DNA of 64,000 nucleotides from the NCBI GenBank assembly GCA_002270565.1, contig NQMI01000091.1, forward strand, positions 1-64,000. Reading direction: 5' to 3'. The first letter of the stretch is position 1. Each line of letters begins with the position of its first letter. A program made the position numbers and the translations under genes. The notes below the pieces were generated by a model that saw only the letters and a program-made list of their open reading frames with translations, was not told where the DNA came from and did no database searches. Below, piece by piece: positions 24,622-37,230 of the stretch. Source of the DNA: Stenocarpella maydis (taxonomy: Eukaryota > Ascomycota > Sordariomycetes > Diaporthales > Diaporthaceae).

Positions 24622-26293
24622 AGACAGCCGCTGACTCATGGACACACACACCAGTGACCGTCTTGCCCTCATGTACCTCAATGACACCGAGGTGTGGCGG
24701 ACATCGACCGCCGAGCCTACGGCCCACCCAGGCATCCGCTGGACCTATCTGAAGGACATGACAGAGTATCTCTCGCTGTGGAAGTCACAAGAGAAGATCA
24801 TTTTTGACCTGGGCAACCTCATCACAGACGTGTATACAGGCTCCTACAACACGACCCTGACAGCTACATTCTTCAATGACGACGTCGACGTGGCTGCTGC
24901 GGCCCCGGCCGACCTCATCATCCCCATCAGTGCGCGCAAGTCCTCGTCCGACGGCGTCAGCCAGTTCACGCTGCCCGCCGACAATGCCACAAACACCATC
25001 AGTTTCCCCCAGAATGCCAACCGTGCCGTCTTCTCCGTAAGCGCCAATGGCCAGGCCAGCGAGGAGTTCTGGTGGTCCAACGTCCTGCAGTCGGACACGT
25101 CGGCCTTCTCCGACACCGCTGGGGACTTTCCTGGTTACTCGCCATGGCGTGAGGTCCAGGTCCTCATCGACGGGCAGCTCGCAGGTGTGCAGTGGCCGTT
25201 CCCGGTGGTGTTTACGGGTGGTGTCGTCCCCTCCTTGCATCGGCCTGTGGTCGGCCCAGACGCCTTCGACCTGAAGGAGCACGAGATTGACATAACACCC
25301 TGGCTGCCTGTGCTGTGTGACGGCAACAGCCACACCTTCACCATCTATGTGGCAGGTCTGCTCGACGACGGCATTTCCGTGGCGAGTGTCACGCAGACCG
25401 TGGCGGCCAGCTGGTACGTCACGGGCAAGATCTTTGTCTGGGTCGACGACAAGGGCAGCGTGACGACGGGCTCGGCGCCTGTCGTCGAGGCGTTGGCGCC
25501 GACTATTTCTGTGTCGTCGGTGCTTACGCAGAACGCCACAGGCGCCAATGAGACACTGACATACGATACTGAGGTTTCGCGTACCTTCAAGGTCACGTCG
25601 ACTGTGGTCTCGCGCAACTCTTCGGGCACGGTCAGTTGGACCCAGGACCTGTCGTATAGTAACAAGGGCTTTGTGTCGGACTACGGCTTTGCGCAGGTCA
25701 ACGACTTCTTGATCTCGGGGGCTGACCAGGCGAGCTCGTCATCGGCGGCCGTCGGGGCAGACTATAAGACCGAGTATAAATATCCGCTGTGGTGCAACTC
25801 AACGTATGGTTATTCGTCTGAAGGCAACCTGACCCTATACGGGCATCTCATCCAGGGCTTGCAAGTCTACGTCGAAGGCGCGGCCGTGTTCCCAGACGGC
25901 CTCGAGGCTTTCTCTAAGGGACAGGGATACGCCGGCTCCCTTGTCGACACGACAAAGGATGGCACGGCCTACTTCTTCCAATACGCGGACCTCACAAACA
26001 GCTCCGGGTACGGCTCCACGGACCAGGTCTTCAGCTTCGGCGGCTTCACCGAGCCGGGCAGCGGCTCCGTGGACGCCGCCCCCGACCGGGAGCTGTACCG
26101 CCGGCACGTGGCGGCCGTCAACTCGACCGTCACCCTCGACGACGAGGTGGTTGCCGGCGCCGGCGCGTCCCTGACCTCCACGGGGAATGGCCGGGCCCTG
26201 CAAGACGACTCGTCCTATGCCCAGGTGCCGCTCGGCGGTGGCAACGGGGGGCCCAGGCTGTTCATGTACCGGCAGGACGAAGCTGAATTGTAA
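23746..26293 (+). CDS. PNGase A-like peptide:N-glycanase family protein (two exons)
   Basis: Exons 23746-24530 and 24655-26293 give 807 aa. The junction restores a continuous EGRQ-Y-DRLALMYLND sequence, the expected core of the PNGase A family (peptide-N4-(N-acetyl-beta-glucosaminyl)asparagine amidase A). The N-terminal 50 residues are polar and basic, followed by one hydrophobic segment (about residues 54-75) that should act as a signal anchor, then a Ser/Ala/Thr-rich linker. The family domain starts near YSYGTPFVGAY and spans most of the rest, including VWRTSTAEPT, GYSPWREVQVLIDGQLAG and the beta-rich C-terminal part; Asn-x-Ser/Thr sites are frequent. It probably acts on N-glycoproteins in the secretory pathway or at the cell surface; many fungal members are untested. 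Six consecutive His residues directly follow the hydrophobic segment. The intron has an A35 run. Confidence 0.9.
24581..24615 (+). repeat. A35 homopolymer inside the PNGase A-like intron
   Basis: Thirty-five consecutive A residues lie inside the 124-nt intron 24531-24654, between the GTAAGT donor and a CTGAC branch-like site at about 24631. In antisense it makes a spurious poly-Phe frame. Confidence 0.95.
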
Positions 26294-29200
26294 CAAGATA
26301 AAAAATGCCAGTGCGGGCATCCCACAAAGCTTCGTCCCCCCCAACCCCCCTCCCAACTGGACAAGCGGAGCAGGGAGTGACCCCAACTGTGCTAGGGACA
26401 ACTCACTCAGTGGGATGTCTGTTGATTGGTATCTGGCCCCTCGCAAGCTCGGTCCCGCCGTTTGCTGATAGGTGAAGATGAAGCCAGCATGCCAGGCAGC
26501 AATATAATACACATTGTTTAGGGCCTCACAGGCTTCGGTGTCGGTAACCTATGATTTCCCTCGGCTGGTTCTCCCCTGGGGCTGGCCATCAGCAACTGCA
26601 ACAGCTGAGCCGAGCAAGCACCAGGGCCCTTCGTGCTGGTATCCCTTTTGAGCAAGCAGGCTGTTCTCTGGGAGGAAGGGTCGGCATGTCGCGCGCAAGT
26701 GTAGCTTCGTACCGACTAGGGGCAAGAAAACAAACCTTGGACGATCTAGCCATGTTAGCAATATACTCTAATATATGAACAAACACACGAGCTACCGATA
26801 CCCTCTCTCGCCCCCACTTGCCATGTCGGGTCCGTGCGGGTGGTGTATATACTTTTGCTGTGCACCACCACGGCGCATATGACATGCGTGTATATCGCGG
26901 TGTGAAATTGACATCACCAGCAATATAATTTACAAGTTTAATTGGGGCCCATGACTGGCGGCTTGGCGACAAGTGATAACTGCGAGGAGAATACTCAATG
27001 CGGTAGCTTTTTTTCCCGTTCCATTTTATATGCCACGGATTAAGAAAGACACGACATGACCAAGAAAGAAGTAAAATTAAAGAAACACAATTGGGAAGGG
27101 TCTAGAACTTGCGCCAAGCGCGCGCCCTCCCCGCACAACACTCTCGCGGCTCTATATCGGTTGTTTGAATACTAGAGTTCGTTTGATGGGCGATCGTGAT
27201 TTGCGCGCTCACACACACACACACTCTCTCTCTCCCCCATCCCCTGAAAACCTTGCCCCATCCTCACCGCGTACAAAAGTACGACACAGCCCATTGCGTA
27301 GGATTCCCTAGCCCCGCGTTTAAATATATTGACAGCCAGCGGCACCCTTCAAAGTTTTGCTTCCAAAAGGGGCTGGGCCCTGATTTGCGCATAGGATTTA
27401 TTCTTGTCATGGGATCAGGGGCCGGGGGAGGGGGCCGACGTGCAGGTGGAAGGAGGAGGAGGAGGAGGAGGAGGAGGGCTGAGAAGGTTTATGCTCGCAT
27501 TGTGAGATGGTTGGGTCTGGTTGGCTGGATGTTGTTTGGTTAGCTGGCACCTTTTCAGCCTCATCCGAGTCTTGGGGGCGGCAGGGCGGGGGTGGGGGAG
27601 GGACATCATGGCTGCTTGGGTCCCCCGCAATCGCTGCAGGCGGCCGGCCCCTCTCCCCACCAGGGGGAAAGATGAGGTTCTTGGGGAAGAAGGGGAAAAC
27701 GGATTGATGAATTGGGAGTGGGGTGGGGGGTTGGCCACACCGTGGCAGAAAAGAAAAAAAAAAAGAAAGAAAAGAAAAGAAAAAGGATTGGCACCCCCTC
27801 GGGAGGGCGCAGTGGTGCATTGTTAGTGAGTAGACCTGCGGGTTTAGCAACCGCACATGCATCCGTCTTTTCCTACCCCTGGTCCCCCATTTCTCCAACT
27901 GCGGGCTGTGAAGATGGGATGGGGGCTCGGGATAGCTGCTGTGACAGGTGTGGTTGACAACTGTGCAACGCATGGAGATACGTACGTACCCTTTTCCCAA
28001 CTCTCTCCTTTCAGCTGCCTACCATGTGCTTGTGTTTGCATGCCCTTCACTCACCGTTGCGTGGCCTGTGACAGCGTCCCCTCGCTGCCTGGCCCGCCTG
28101 CCTTGTCTGGTTAATTAGCTGTCGAGCTAATGCCACAGCCATGCTTGATGATCGGTCCGCGTGATGCATCTTGAGCTGGGCGATTTTAAGGTTAAGGCTA
28201 GGGTCGCGATCCTCCAATCCAAGCACCCAGGTAAGACGTAGGTGTTCATCATGTCGGTGGCCGCAAACGGCACACGACTGCATATGCCAGCACCGAGCAG
28301 AGAGATCCGAGCAGCAAATGTGCTGCCGCGCATGGCGATGGCAATCTCGTAATCTTTTGCATTCGAGTTGTGTCCGGCGAAACATGTGGCTCAAACGCAC
28401 GGGGCTACCAAAGCATAGATTGCATCCGTGCCACCTTGCACCGGCGGTCTGACGTCAAAGCTCGCTCGCAAGCTCGAGGCCATGTCGAGACGCCCTGGGA
28501 ATCGCGCAGTTAACAAGCAGAGCGCTTGCAGCAAGAGTTTCAGTCGGTTTGGCGACGTTCAAGATAACCTCCGTCTCGACGGGCCCAGTCGACGCGACCG
28601 CCGGGCGGGCGCATACCTCACGCACGCCGTACATCACCTTGCCCTGGTCAGCGTGCCATGCCCTAATCCCGCCATGGATCTCGCTTCCATTGCCACGGGA
28701 AATGGTCCGCAATGATAATCTACGCCCTATTTTGGCGGCTCCCTCACACGTAGTGAGGTGTGGCGGGGTAGTTTGAACCGCAAAGTGTCCATCGCGCCGA
28801 GATTGCTGGTGTTCCCATCTCCGAGCTAAACCGGTGCCGCTATTGTATGTAGAGTTTGGCCTAGCAGCTGGCGCTCTAGTAAGCTGACAGACGGCTTGTC
28901 CTCGCAGGAAATCTTAGGGCTTCGTGACGGCGTTGCCCGTCGCATTCTCCGGAGTATCGTTTGCGACGGCAAACCCCGATCTATGCGTCTTGATACGGAG
29001 CAAGACGCGCGCAATGAATCGGAGAAGTAACATCCTGATGGCCCTGCACAAGTTATGAGCCCAGCGCGATGTGCCATCTGGTGCTGGCGCGCAGGCATCG
29101 GCAGGTACTCGAGCACCGCACACCACTCAGTTGTGTGTATCATGAGTGATCTGCAGGTGGCAAAAAGCTTGGCCTGAGAGATTGAGCCGCTGGGCAACAG

Positions 29201-32050
29201 ACCGCGGATCAGATCGGATCAGTTCTTGGAAGTGAAATTGTCGCAAGCTTTGACCACCCGACGAGAACGAGAACGAGACTGTTTGAGAGTGTGAGGGAGG
29301 CCGGCGCAGCCTTGTCGAGAGTGTCGTTTGGTGGAAAGCATGTTCGGACTGGGGTTCCTGACAAGAGCAGAAAGAAGGTTTCACCCAAATCCCGTTCCAA
29401 ATCCCGCCCTAGAAGTGCCACGCCAGTTTTCTTGGAGGCTTGGGAGGACAAGGGTGGGTGCCTGTCATGTTCGGGTACATGCCACTGTGGCCGGGCATGT
29501 ATCTCGTACGGCAGGGGAGGGGTCGGCACGGATCTATGGGGAATTGGAGGTACGGTACCGTCCTGGGCCGAGTACATGGCACCGATAGATCCACCGTATA
29601 CGCTCCTCCATGTTCTCGTCCAAACTCTATCCACCCCTCAGGCTGCAGGTCCATCTCCGGGAGATGCGATCCCACGCCTCGCGACCAGTGCTCTGGAGAG
29701 CGGGTACTACTGTGGAAAATAACTATTGCTGAAACTCAAAGTCATTCCAGAGGGGCAAAAGCCAAGCTGGTTGGGCTTGGCGCCCTGAGACTCGCAATCT
29801 TAGCTGGCTGTCAGTATTCCACGCAGTGCTGTCACGCTAGCGTCCCTGATGCGCACGAAATGTGTCGTGTCCGAAAATACAAGTCTTTGTTTCGAGCTTG
29901 AGGAAGATACCCACGCCCAGGCACACGAGGTAGGGGCCCAATCCTCTGGCCGGCCTGTCATCTCGTCTATCACAGCTGGCCCTGGACCTTGGCTGAAATA
30001 TTTTTTTTTAAGAGCCGTCTAGTGCAAATGCCGTAAAGTCTCCTGGCGACTTGGAACCATCAAGTCGCCAGCGACAGCTTCATCTGCATGAGAGAATTTG
30101 ACAGCACACAGCCCCGAGCGGGGGGTCACGATCACTCGGCACACGTCAGGCAGTGTGGGGCGGCAGTGGTGATCGGAACGACGAAAGGCAATTTGAAGGA
30201 CAAAAGGCGCATCTTCCTGATCGGCACAGAGGTTAGTGTTGTGTGCGTGCGTGCCGACAGGATGTGGGGGGAAGGCTGGTCCGAGGGAGAAGGGTTCCAG
30301 AACAATTCGAAAGGTCAGATGCGCAGTGGAAGTATCGGCGGTGCGTTCGACGGTGACGCGGTGACTTTGGTAATGGTCGGGCGGTGCTCAAGGACGGTAG
30401 GGTACATGTGCAGGAGGAGGTCGCCAACCTTGCTCGAAAGCCAGAACCTTATCCTAAACGGAGAGGAACCGGCCCTGGCATTTCTGTCCGGGATGAAAGG
30501 GCCTGCGGCAGGACACGATAGTTTCGACAGCAGGCCACTATAAGGTTTGTAAGTGCTTATGGCGCATTTAGAGCGAGACGGCCCGGGGGGTTGCCGTTGG
30601 GGGGTGAGGACGAAGGCCCCGATGGCTGATCGGCACGAGTAAAGTATATCGGCTCGGGTGGCCCGATGGCGGACACATGGCCTCAGCAGGCAGGTGATAC
30701 AGCGGCAGGCCTCGGCGAGTTGTTGGCGAGTCGGCGTGCATCGTCGTCGGTCGACTATTCGAGTATGGTGCGGCAGGACATATGCCACGGGTTGGCCACG
30801 AGACGAACGCAGCGTGGCAGCTGTCACCCACTAGGACGTTTCAGTCCGTCGGTTGCACAGCCTCGAGAGGCTGTGAGTTGTGAGTTGTGAGGTATGAGGT
30901 ATGAGGTATGAGGTATGAGGTATGAGGTATGAGGCGCGAGGCGTGAGGCGTCACATGGCATCTCCTTGATTCTGGCTTCCCGCGTCATGAGTATATAAGA
31001 GGGCGGCATCCGGCATCCAGTCGTGTACGAGCTGGCTGTTGGGGCTGTGGTTGGTTGGTTGGTTGGTTTCTCGCAGCCGCGCGTCTCGAGAGAAGCAGAG
31101 GCGGTTAGTCGGAGTTTCATCGAGGATGCGGGCGTCCGTCGGCGATGATGGAAAGTGACGGTGGCTGTGGTAGCCCATCCAGAGAGGAAGCTCCAGAGTC
31201 AGGCACTCGACCCGGCTCGGCTCGACGTTGGGAGGTGCTGGCGGCCATGATATCTGTCGAGGCAATGTGGACTGTTCTCGAGGATTGTGTCGAGTGTCGA
31301 GGGTCGAGGGTGTCGAGTGTGGAGAGATCTGCAGGGTACCGCAGGGGTATGCAGGCTCGTAGGGCTGGCGATTGGCTTAGGATCGCCCCGCCAACAGTCC
31401 AAGTGCCGGGGCGATGGCAGTTTGAATGGCCCTCGACGGCCGGAAACAGAAACACAAAGTCAACAAGCCCAGCCATTCGATATCACGCATAGAACGCAGC
31501 AGCATGGCTGCAAGGGGCGCTCAGATGGTTGGTAGAGCATTTCTCCATGAGAAACACCATCACAGACGAGATATATGGAGTGCACCATTGTGGCCCCCCT
31601 TCTCAAGAAGACGAGCGAGGTACAGTAGATGCCGAGACAGCCAGCTTAGCTATTCCGCATCTGACCAAGGGCGAGCAGCCGACGTCATTCCACCATCGCC
31701 CTCCCGGATCCCGGAACCGCTGCTCCTCCCCAGCCGCAGCAATAAACAGCCAACACCTGCCTTGACAGCCTCCCTCATACGGCATCGAATTCATCTCCTC
31801 CCCCAGAAACATCGTATTGTTTGGGTGCCTCCTTTTTTTTTTGGTCCACCATTACGCGGCACCTCTCGCATCATACTATACGGATACTGTCCTGTCCTGT
31901 GTTGATAGCAGCTCCACCAAAGACTCATACTCCACTCAACCACAGCCAAAACAGCCCAGTCTAGCAGCCTAGCACTGCGAATCCACCCCAGCATCTAGCC
32001 AGGAACACACAGGCCATCCCCCAACCCACCCCGCAACGCCCCCGGTCGAC
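26294..32050. other. 5.8-kb interval without a supportable gene
   Basis: Contains a GGA repeat (about 27448-27478), an A/G-rich run (about 27748-27785), and a heptamer array (about 30872-30950). The stretch 28100-29250 has coding-like composition in pieces on the minus strand, but no complete frame or recognised domain. Frames near 30088-30543 and 31961-32503 look like chance or antisense frames. The last few hundred bases are probably the promoter and leader of the MARVEL gene. Confidence 0.45.
30872..30950. repeat. heptamer minisatellite (GAGGTAT-type)
   Basis: Tandem heptamers begin as GTGAGTT, become GAGGTAT for about seven units, then drift to GAGGCGC and GAGGCGT. Confidence 0.85.
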
Positions 32051-32524
32051 ATGGAGATCATCCAGATAGCCATCCGAGGCCTGCAGCTCCTCTGGGTGGT
32101 CCTCCTGACCGCCCTCCTCGGCAACGTCATCGCCACAGCCAACAATGGCGCCCTCGTCTCGGCCGCCGCCGTCAACTTCTCCATGTTCGTCACGGTGCTG
32201 GGCTGGCTCGTGACCCTCTACGGCCTGGCCGTCGCCTTTGTCGAGTCGCTCGCCGTCCCCATCGTCGTCATGGCCACAGACGCCCTGGTGGTGCTCTTCA
32301 CCTTCATCGACGCCGTCGTCCTGGCCGCCCTGCTGGGAGTCCCCAACTGCGGCCGCGAGGGCGGCCACGAGAAGAAGTGCCGCGAGCTGCAGGCCAGCAC
32401 TGTCTTCATGTGGTTCCTCTTCGGCACCTTTGCCGCGTCCCTCGCATTCGCGCTGCTGGGCTACCGGAGGGGCGGCGGATCGGTCAGGTCGGGTGGGCCT
32501 CACATGGCGCAGGTCAGGGTCTAA
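32051..32524 (+). CDS. MARVEL-domain membrane protein (Nce102-like)
   Basis: Single exon, 157 aa, with four hydrophobic segments at about residues 5-28, 38-62, 68-95 and 116-141. The start (MEIIQIAIRGLQLLW), the loop with two Cys around GVPNC...KKCRELQASTVF and the fourth helix WFLFGTFAAS fit the fungal MARVEL group that includes Nce102/Fhn1-like proteins. Those act in plasma-membrane domains (eisosome-associated) and in non-classical export; a similar location is likely here. The short polar C-terminal tail is Gly/Arg/Ser-rich. The start is well placed, because the first helix begins right after the ATG. Confidence 0.88.
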   Translation: MEIIQIAIRGLQLLWVVLLTALLGNVIATANNGALVSAAAVNFSMFVTVLGWLVTLYGLAVAFVESLAVPIVVMATDALVVLFTFIDAVVLAALLGVPNCGREGGHEKKCRELQASTVFMWFLFGTFAASLAFALLGYRRGGGSVRSGGPHMAQVRV

Positions 32525-33473
32525 GCGGCTGGGGCGGCCTCATTGAGCTGGGGTATGGCTGATATCATCATGGGGGTTATGAAGGTTATGGATATGGTTA
32601 TGACGGGATGAATGGCCGGATGGGGTATCAACCCTCGGATAAGATGGGGTGCCAGCTGTCAATATCAGCAATGGTCGCATACGGGCAGCTCCAAGGTCTT
32701 AGGATGGCGTTTAGGACAACAAGCTGGGGAGGTCGTCTGGGCCGAATGCCTACTTGTGGCCAAGGATTTGGACATTGTAACGAGTACTGGATATGTGCTT
32801 CTGACTGACTGGCTGGATTAGAGATACCAAGAAATGTAGTAATGGACTTGCAGGCTTCAAGCCGTACGGGGATATCGTACCACTGGGTCTGTGCAAGTTT
32901 ACGGATACGGTCTGGGGCAAGGTTCCGCATAGATGGTCGTGACACCAATACCCCATTTTAGGATCTTCATTCTCGAGGACATGCCGCAGGGAACCTTCCT
33001 AAACCGTAGGATGACAACAGGACATCATCCCACAAGTCCACCTGTGCATGCCCAGTGTGTTTGTCTCACGATGACTTAGCGTAAATATATGTCCGATAAA
33101 AGGTCCCGCCCCAAGCTTCATTTCTCTGTCGTCTGGGATGTCTCTATTGCCGTCAACGTTTATAGACGTCTATGGGACAAATTCTCCTTTGTTGCGGTTT
33201 TGGCAACGACGAAACTCGCATATCCACTCATCACCCACTTCAGATCTAAGCCAGTGCTCCCATATGTCAACATGATCTAACCCAGCCGCCTGTCGACCAA
33301 CCACTGTCCAAACATTCATATGGCCAAAACCTGCGATGTCGAGTATTTGCCACCCGCCTGGTTTTCCATCCGGCACGGGCGTTTCCTCCGCGTCGCACGG
33401 GCTTACGGCAGTGGGCGTCCGAGGATGACGCGCCCAACAATAGCCACTGGGTCCCAGGGTCATCCATATCCCG

Positions 33474-33508
<35 letters not shown>

Positions 33509-33554
33509 TTTCATCGGGGAGCATTGCCAGAGTCCAAACACGTGTATCCCATCA
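32525..33554. other. intergenic, convergent 3' ends
   Basis: Lies between the MARVEL gene (+) and the Mim2-like gene (-), so it holds both 3' ends. A compound (TC)n(AC)n microsatellite is at about 33472-33508. No gene seen. Confidence 0.5.
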
Positions 33555-34039
33555 TCATAACGTAGCAGCCGCCTCGGCAGCGCCCGTGGCCGCGAATGCC
33601 TTCTTGTTGGTCCACCGTATCTCGACGTTGTGCGCCCACTCCATATAGCGCGCCCAGCCTGTTGAGTTGATTGTGCCCTGAGTCAGCGAGCAGGCCCTTT
33701 TGTGGTTTGCTGCCCGTCCCATGCGCCGCCCGCCTCGGGCGCCTGGAGGGGCTACGGTGTTTGGGGGAGGGGAAACGCACTCCAGTAGGCAAACTTCCTC
33801 CCCAGGTACTTGCCCGCAAAGGGCACGACGACCATGGTCAGCAACAGCTGGATCTGCTCCAGGCTCTCCTCCCACTCCTTCTGGGCGTCGCTGGGGCTCT
33901 CGCTGGCCTCGGAGCTCAACAGGCCGCTGGATATGGAGGGCAGGGAGTCGACGTCGTCTTCGTCATCGTCGCGGTGGCTCTCCGAGGGCGTCACCATGTC
34001 GGATATCACGTACGAGTCGGAGGTAGAAGAGGCGGACAT
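33555..34039 (-). CDS. mim2: Mim2-like mitochondrial outer-membrane import subunit (two exons)
   Basis: Minus-strand exons 34039-33781 and 33658-33555 encode 120 aa. The donor GTGCGT and an acceptor preceded by CTGACTCA restore FAYWSWARYMEWAHNVE across the 122-nt intron. The N-terminal half is acidic and disordered (DDDEDDVDSLPSISS), then comes EWEESLEQIQLLLTMVVVP, a single hydrophobic segment, and the GKYLGRK-FAYW motif. This order (acidic cytosolic part, one TM helix, basic GK-LGR motif) fits Mim2, which with Mim1 forms the complex inserting alpha-helical proteins into the outer mitochondrial membrane. A longer in-frame ORF reaches 34354, but its extra N-terminal part looks non-coding, so the ATG at 34039 is preferred. 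It diverges from the eIF2-beta gene. Confidence 0.75.
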
Positions 34040-34905
34040 GGTGGGCTGGCTGGCTGGCCGAGGGTGTGCACTGAAGGGTAGGTAGGTCGGGCGGTGGTAG
34101 GAGGTGGTGGATAGGGCGAGGGCTGGTGACGTAGACCGGGGGGCGGGGGGCTGGAGCTCGATTCGGGGGCGGTGGGTGCGCCGGCAGGTCGGTCGAGATA
34201 AGAGGCTACCTGGGTATGGGAATGCGAGGTATGTGAGGTGACAGGATATGGCGGTTGTTTGGCAGTTGCAAAGAGTGGATCGACGAGTTGGCACAAAGCT
34301 ACGGCTCGTCGTAGTGTAGTCTGCTCCGTACCATGTTCTGTAGGCCAGAGCCAAAGCTAGCTATCGCGCAAGCGTAAGGGTGCTGTTTCAGCACATGGCG
34401 GGTGTCCACGTTGTAACTGACCTGCTAACCCAAGGAATCGATCGAATCTACCGTGTTATCTCTCTACGAGGTTCCTTCTCGGCAGGTCAGCTGACTGCGC
34501 CTGAGTTGGGTTCCTCCTCCTCCTCCTTGTACTTGTGGTGTACTCTATCTAACAAAGAGCGCCCAAATTACTTCTGAGTGTTTTGTCGGGAGGTGCATTT
34601 CGTCATTGCATCAAGAACCGTTTCTACGGTTGGCCACCCGAATCGCCATCCTCTCCTCTCTTATTACTCATAGCCTTGCCCCTCGTCATCGCCATCCGAC
34701 TTCATAATATCCCCCCAAGACTCGCCTCTGCACGCACCCACAAAAGAATTCAAAAGCGAGACGCAGGTCAGACACCACAAGTACGCACAACAGTAGCGTG
34801 CCTATCAACCAGCAAAAAGAGGAGAAGAAGAAAAATCCAAAAGTCGACCAGCCAGCCAAGCCAGTCACTCCGTCACTGCTGCTGAACAGAACAAGAGAAA
34901 AAACG
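34040..34905. promoter_or_regulatory. divergent promoter region, Mim2-like / eIF2-beta
   Basis: An 866-bp gap separates the two outward-facing starts. It is C/T-rich near the eIF2-beta side. No specific site can be assigned. Confidence 0.45.
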
Positions 34906-36810
34906 ATGGCGAACGAGGTACGTCCGACTGCTACTCCAGGTGGCCGGCGTCTTCCCCTCCATTGCCCGCACCTCTGCCATGCCTTGCTTGCACTGCATGA
35001 CTGCCCCGAGTCGAGCCCCTTTTTAGCCCAACCCGGTGGTCAGGAAGAGCTCAGGCTCTGTCTCCGGCGCTGCACAAAAGAGGACTGAGCAGGTGCAGTG
35101 CCTACTCTAGTCGCTTTGCAGCACAGCTCAGATGGCACGTCGCAAGTGCAGCTCGCCCCTACACTACGGGCTCCCCTCCCCCTGCCACCACCACAGTCCC
35201 GGCTGTCCTGGCACACCCCTGTTCCACCTGCCTGTCTTGGCCCCGCCAAAAAAAAGCAGGCCATTGGAGTTGACTCACTCACTCACTCCACACGCATCAT
35301 CAACACCTGTCGTATTTCAACCGACACTACACTACAAGCCTGTCTTGTCTCCCTTGCAACACTCCGTTCCATCAACTAGCCAACCTCGCATCCGAGTCTC
35401 GAGACGTTTCCCCATAACTAAACTGTCACCCCAGGACCAGACCGTGCCGCGAAGATCCTCGCGCAAATCCGTCGCCTTCACCGAAGAGAAACTAGTCGTC
35501 AGTGCCGACGGCAGCGTCGAAATCATGTCTACTCCAAACGAGGAGAAGGACACCGCTCTGGTCAGTCACGGGCCCCTCCCTTATCTGCGCTGCCAATGCG
35601 GACAGGATCCAAAGGCGACGGCGACCAAAGCTTGCTTGCTGACACCCTTCACAGTCTCACAGTCCGTCAACCGAGCCACTATCCGAGACCCTCGCGTCGA
35701 CTAATCCCTCCACAGCTACTGCTACCGCCCCCGCCGAGACCGAGACCCCTCCCGCAGGCGACGATGGCCTCGACCTCGGGCTCATGAAGAAGAAGAAGAA
35801 GAAGGTGGCCAAGATCGCCGACGACGCCGAGCCTGCTGGAGACGACGCCGCTGCTGAGGGCGATGGCGGACTTGGTAAATGATAAACCAGCATGGCACGC
35901 GCCATCATTTGACTGGACGACCTTGCTGACATGATTGGAAACAGACCTGGGAATCAAGAAGAAGAAGAAGAAGAAGACGACAAAGGAGGGCGATGATGAC
36001 TTCGCCGCCAAGCTTGCTGCTCTGGACCTCGACAAGGAGGGTGGCGAGGCCGCCCGCGACGAGCAAACCCAAGATGGTGACATGTAAGTATTTGTCTGCT
36101 TCCGCGTCCCGCCTCTACTACGCCGTGCGGGGCTTTCTGCCTTTGTCCTGGATGGCGCAAGCATATTCACGGGGTACACTGCAAAAAGGATACGCGTACT
36201 GACTGTTTTGGCCTGTGCAGGAAACAAGGAACCGGTATCTGGACACACGATGAGACAACAGCAATCACGTTCGACCTTCTCCTGGTATGTCAAGCCTCTG
36301 CATGGTTGCGATTCTCCTTTGATAATGTTGTGCGGTGGCTTACATGTTTCGCAGAGCCGGTTCTTCAGCCTCCTCTCCGAGAAGAACCCCGACCACGCCA
36401 CTGGAGCTGCCAAGAGCTACAAGATCCCGCCGCCCCAGTGCATGCGTGAAGGCAACAAGAAGACCATTTTCGCCAACCTGCCCGAGATTTGCAAGCGTAT
36501 GAAGCGATCCGAGGAGCACGTCACGGCTTTCCTGTTCGCCGAACTGGGTACGAGCGGGTCCACCGCCGGCACCGGTGGTCTGGTCATCAAGGGCCGTTTC
36601 CAGGCGAAGCAGCTCGAGAACGTCCTGCGCAAGTACATCATCGAGTACGTGTCGTGCAAGACGTGCCGGTCGCCCGACACGGAGCTGAGCAAGGGAGAGA
36701 ACCGCCTGTCTTTTGTCACGTGCAACTCGTGTGGTTCCCGGCGGTCAGTTGCCGCCATCAAGAGCGGTTTCTCTGCCCAGATCGGCAAGAGAAGGAAGAT
36801 GCGGGCGTAA
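34906..36810 (+). CDS. SUI3: translation initiation factor eIF2 subunit beta (six exons)
   Basis: Exons 34906-34917, 35435-35560, 35655-35874, 35945-36083, 36221-36284 and 36355-36810 give 338 aa with consistent phases. The protein carries the GTP-Met-tRNAi-binding eIF2 complex in the cytosol; the beta subunit contacts eIF5 and eIF2B through its lysine blocks. Two Lys blocks are visible (six and seven Lys). The conserved core starts near [10 protein letters not shown] and includes [13 protein letters not shown] and the KSYKIPPPQ...REGNKKT region. The C4 zinc ribbon is C288-x2-C291 and C310-x2-C313. The ending KRRKMRA is typical. The first coding exon is only 12 nt (MANE) before a 517-nt intron, which is the main uncertainty; the other boundaries restore the family sequence. 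Confidence 0.93.
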
Positions 36811-37230
36811 ACTGGTAGTTCGTTTTGATGGCTGGACTGCACTTCCTTGATGGCTAGATAGGAGCAAGCTATCAAAGTAATGCGCGCTAAATTTCACGCA
36901 TGATTTGAGTGTAGACGGACGACCCATGGCGACTGTCTCTGTACAAATTGCCAATGGTGCTCCTGCTATTTCGTGGCGGGCTTGTTCCCCCCCCTCCCAG
37001 TCCTGCCTTGCTCGCCAGACGTGTTTACGCCCTTGATGGCTGTTGCGGCTCAAGATCGACCCCCATCTGGGTCTCGTCGCAGAGCAGGGATTTTGCCTGC
37101 CGCAGCACGCCCCAGCTTCCGACTCATGACGGCATGGGCATACCCTTTTTGATAGCTCTCCATGTGGGTGAGAGCTTCGACGAGATTCATTTCGCCCACT
37201 CCATACTCTTAGCAGTACTCACAAACAAAA
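36811..37230. other. intergenic, 420 bp
   Basis: 3' flank of eIF2-beta and upstream region of the next gene. Nothing else recognised. Confidence 0.5.

Noticed and set aside
31961..32503. 180-codon minus-strand frame
   Set aside because: Antisense to the four-helix MARVEL gene; Asp/Glu/Gly/His-rich complement of hydrophobic codons.
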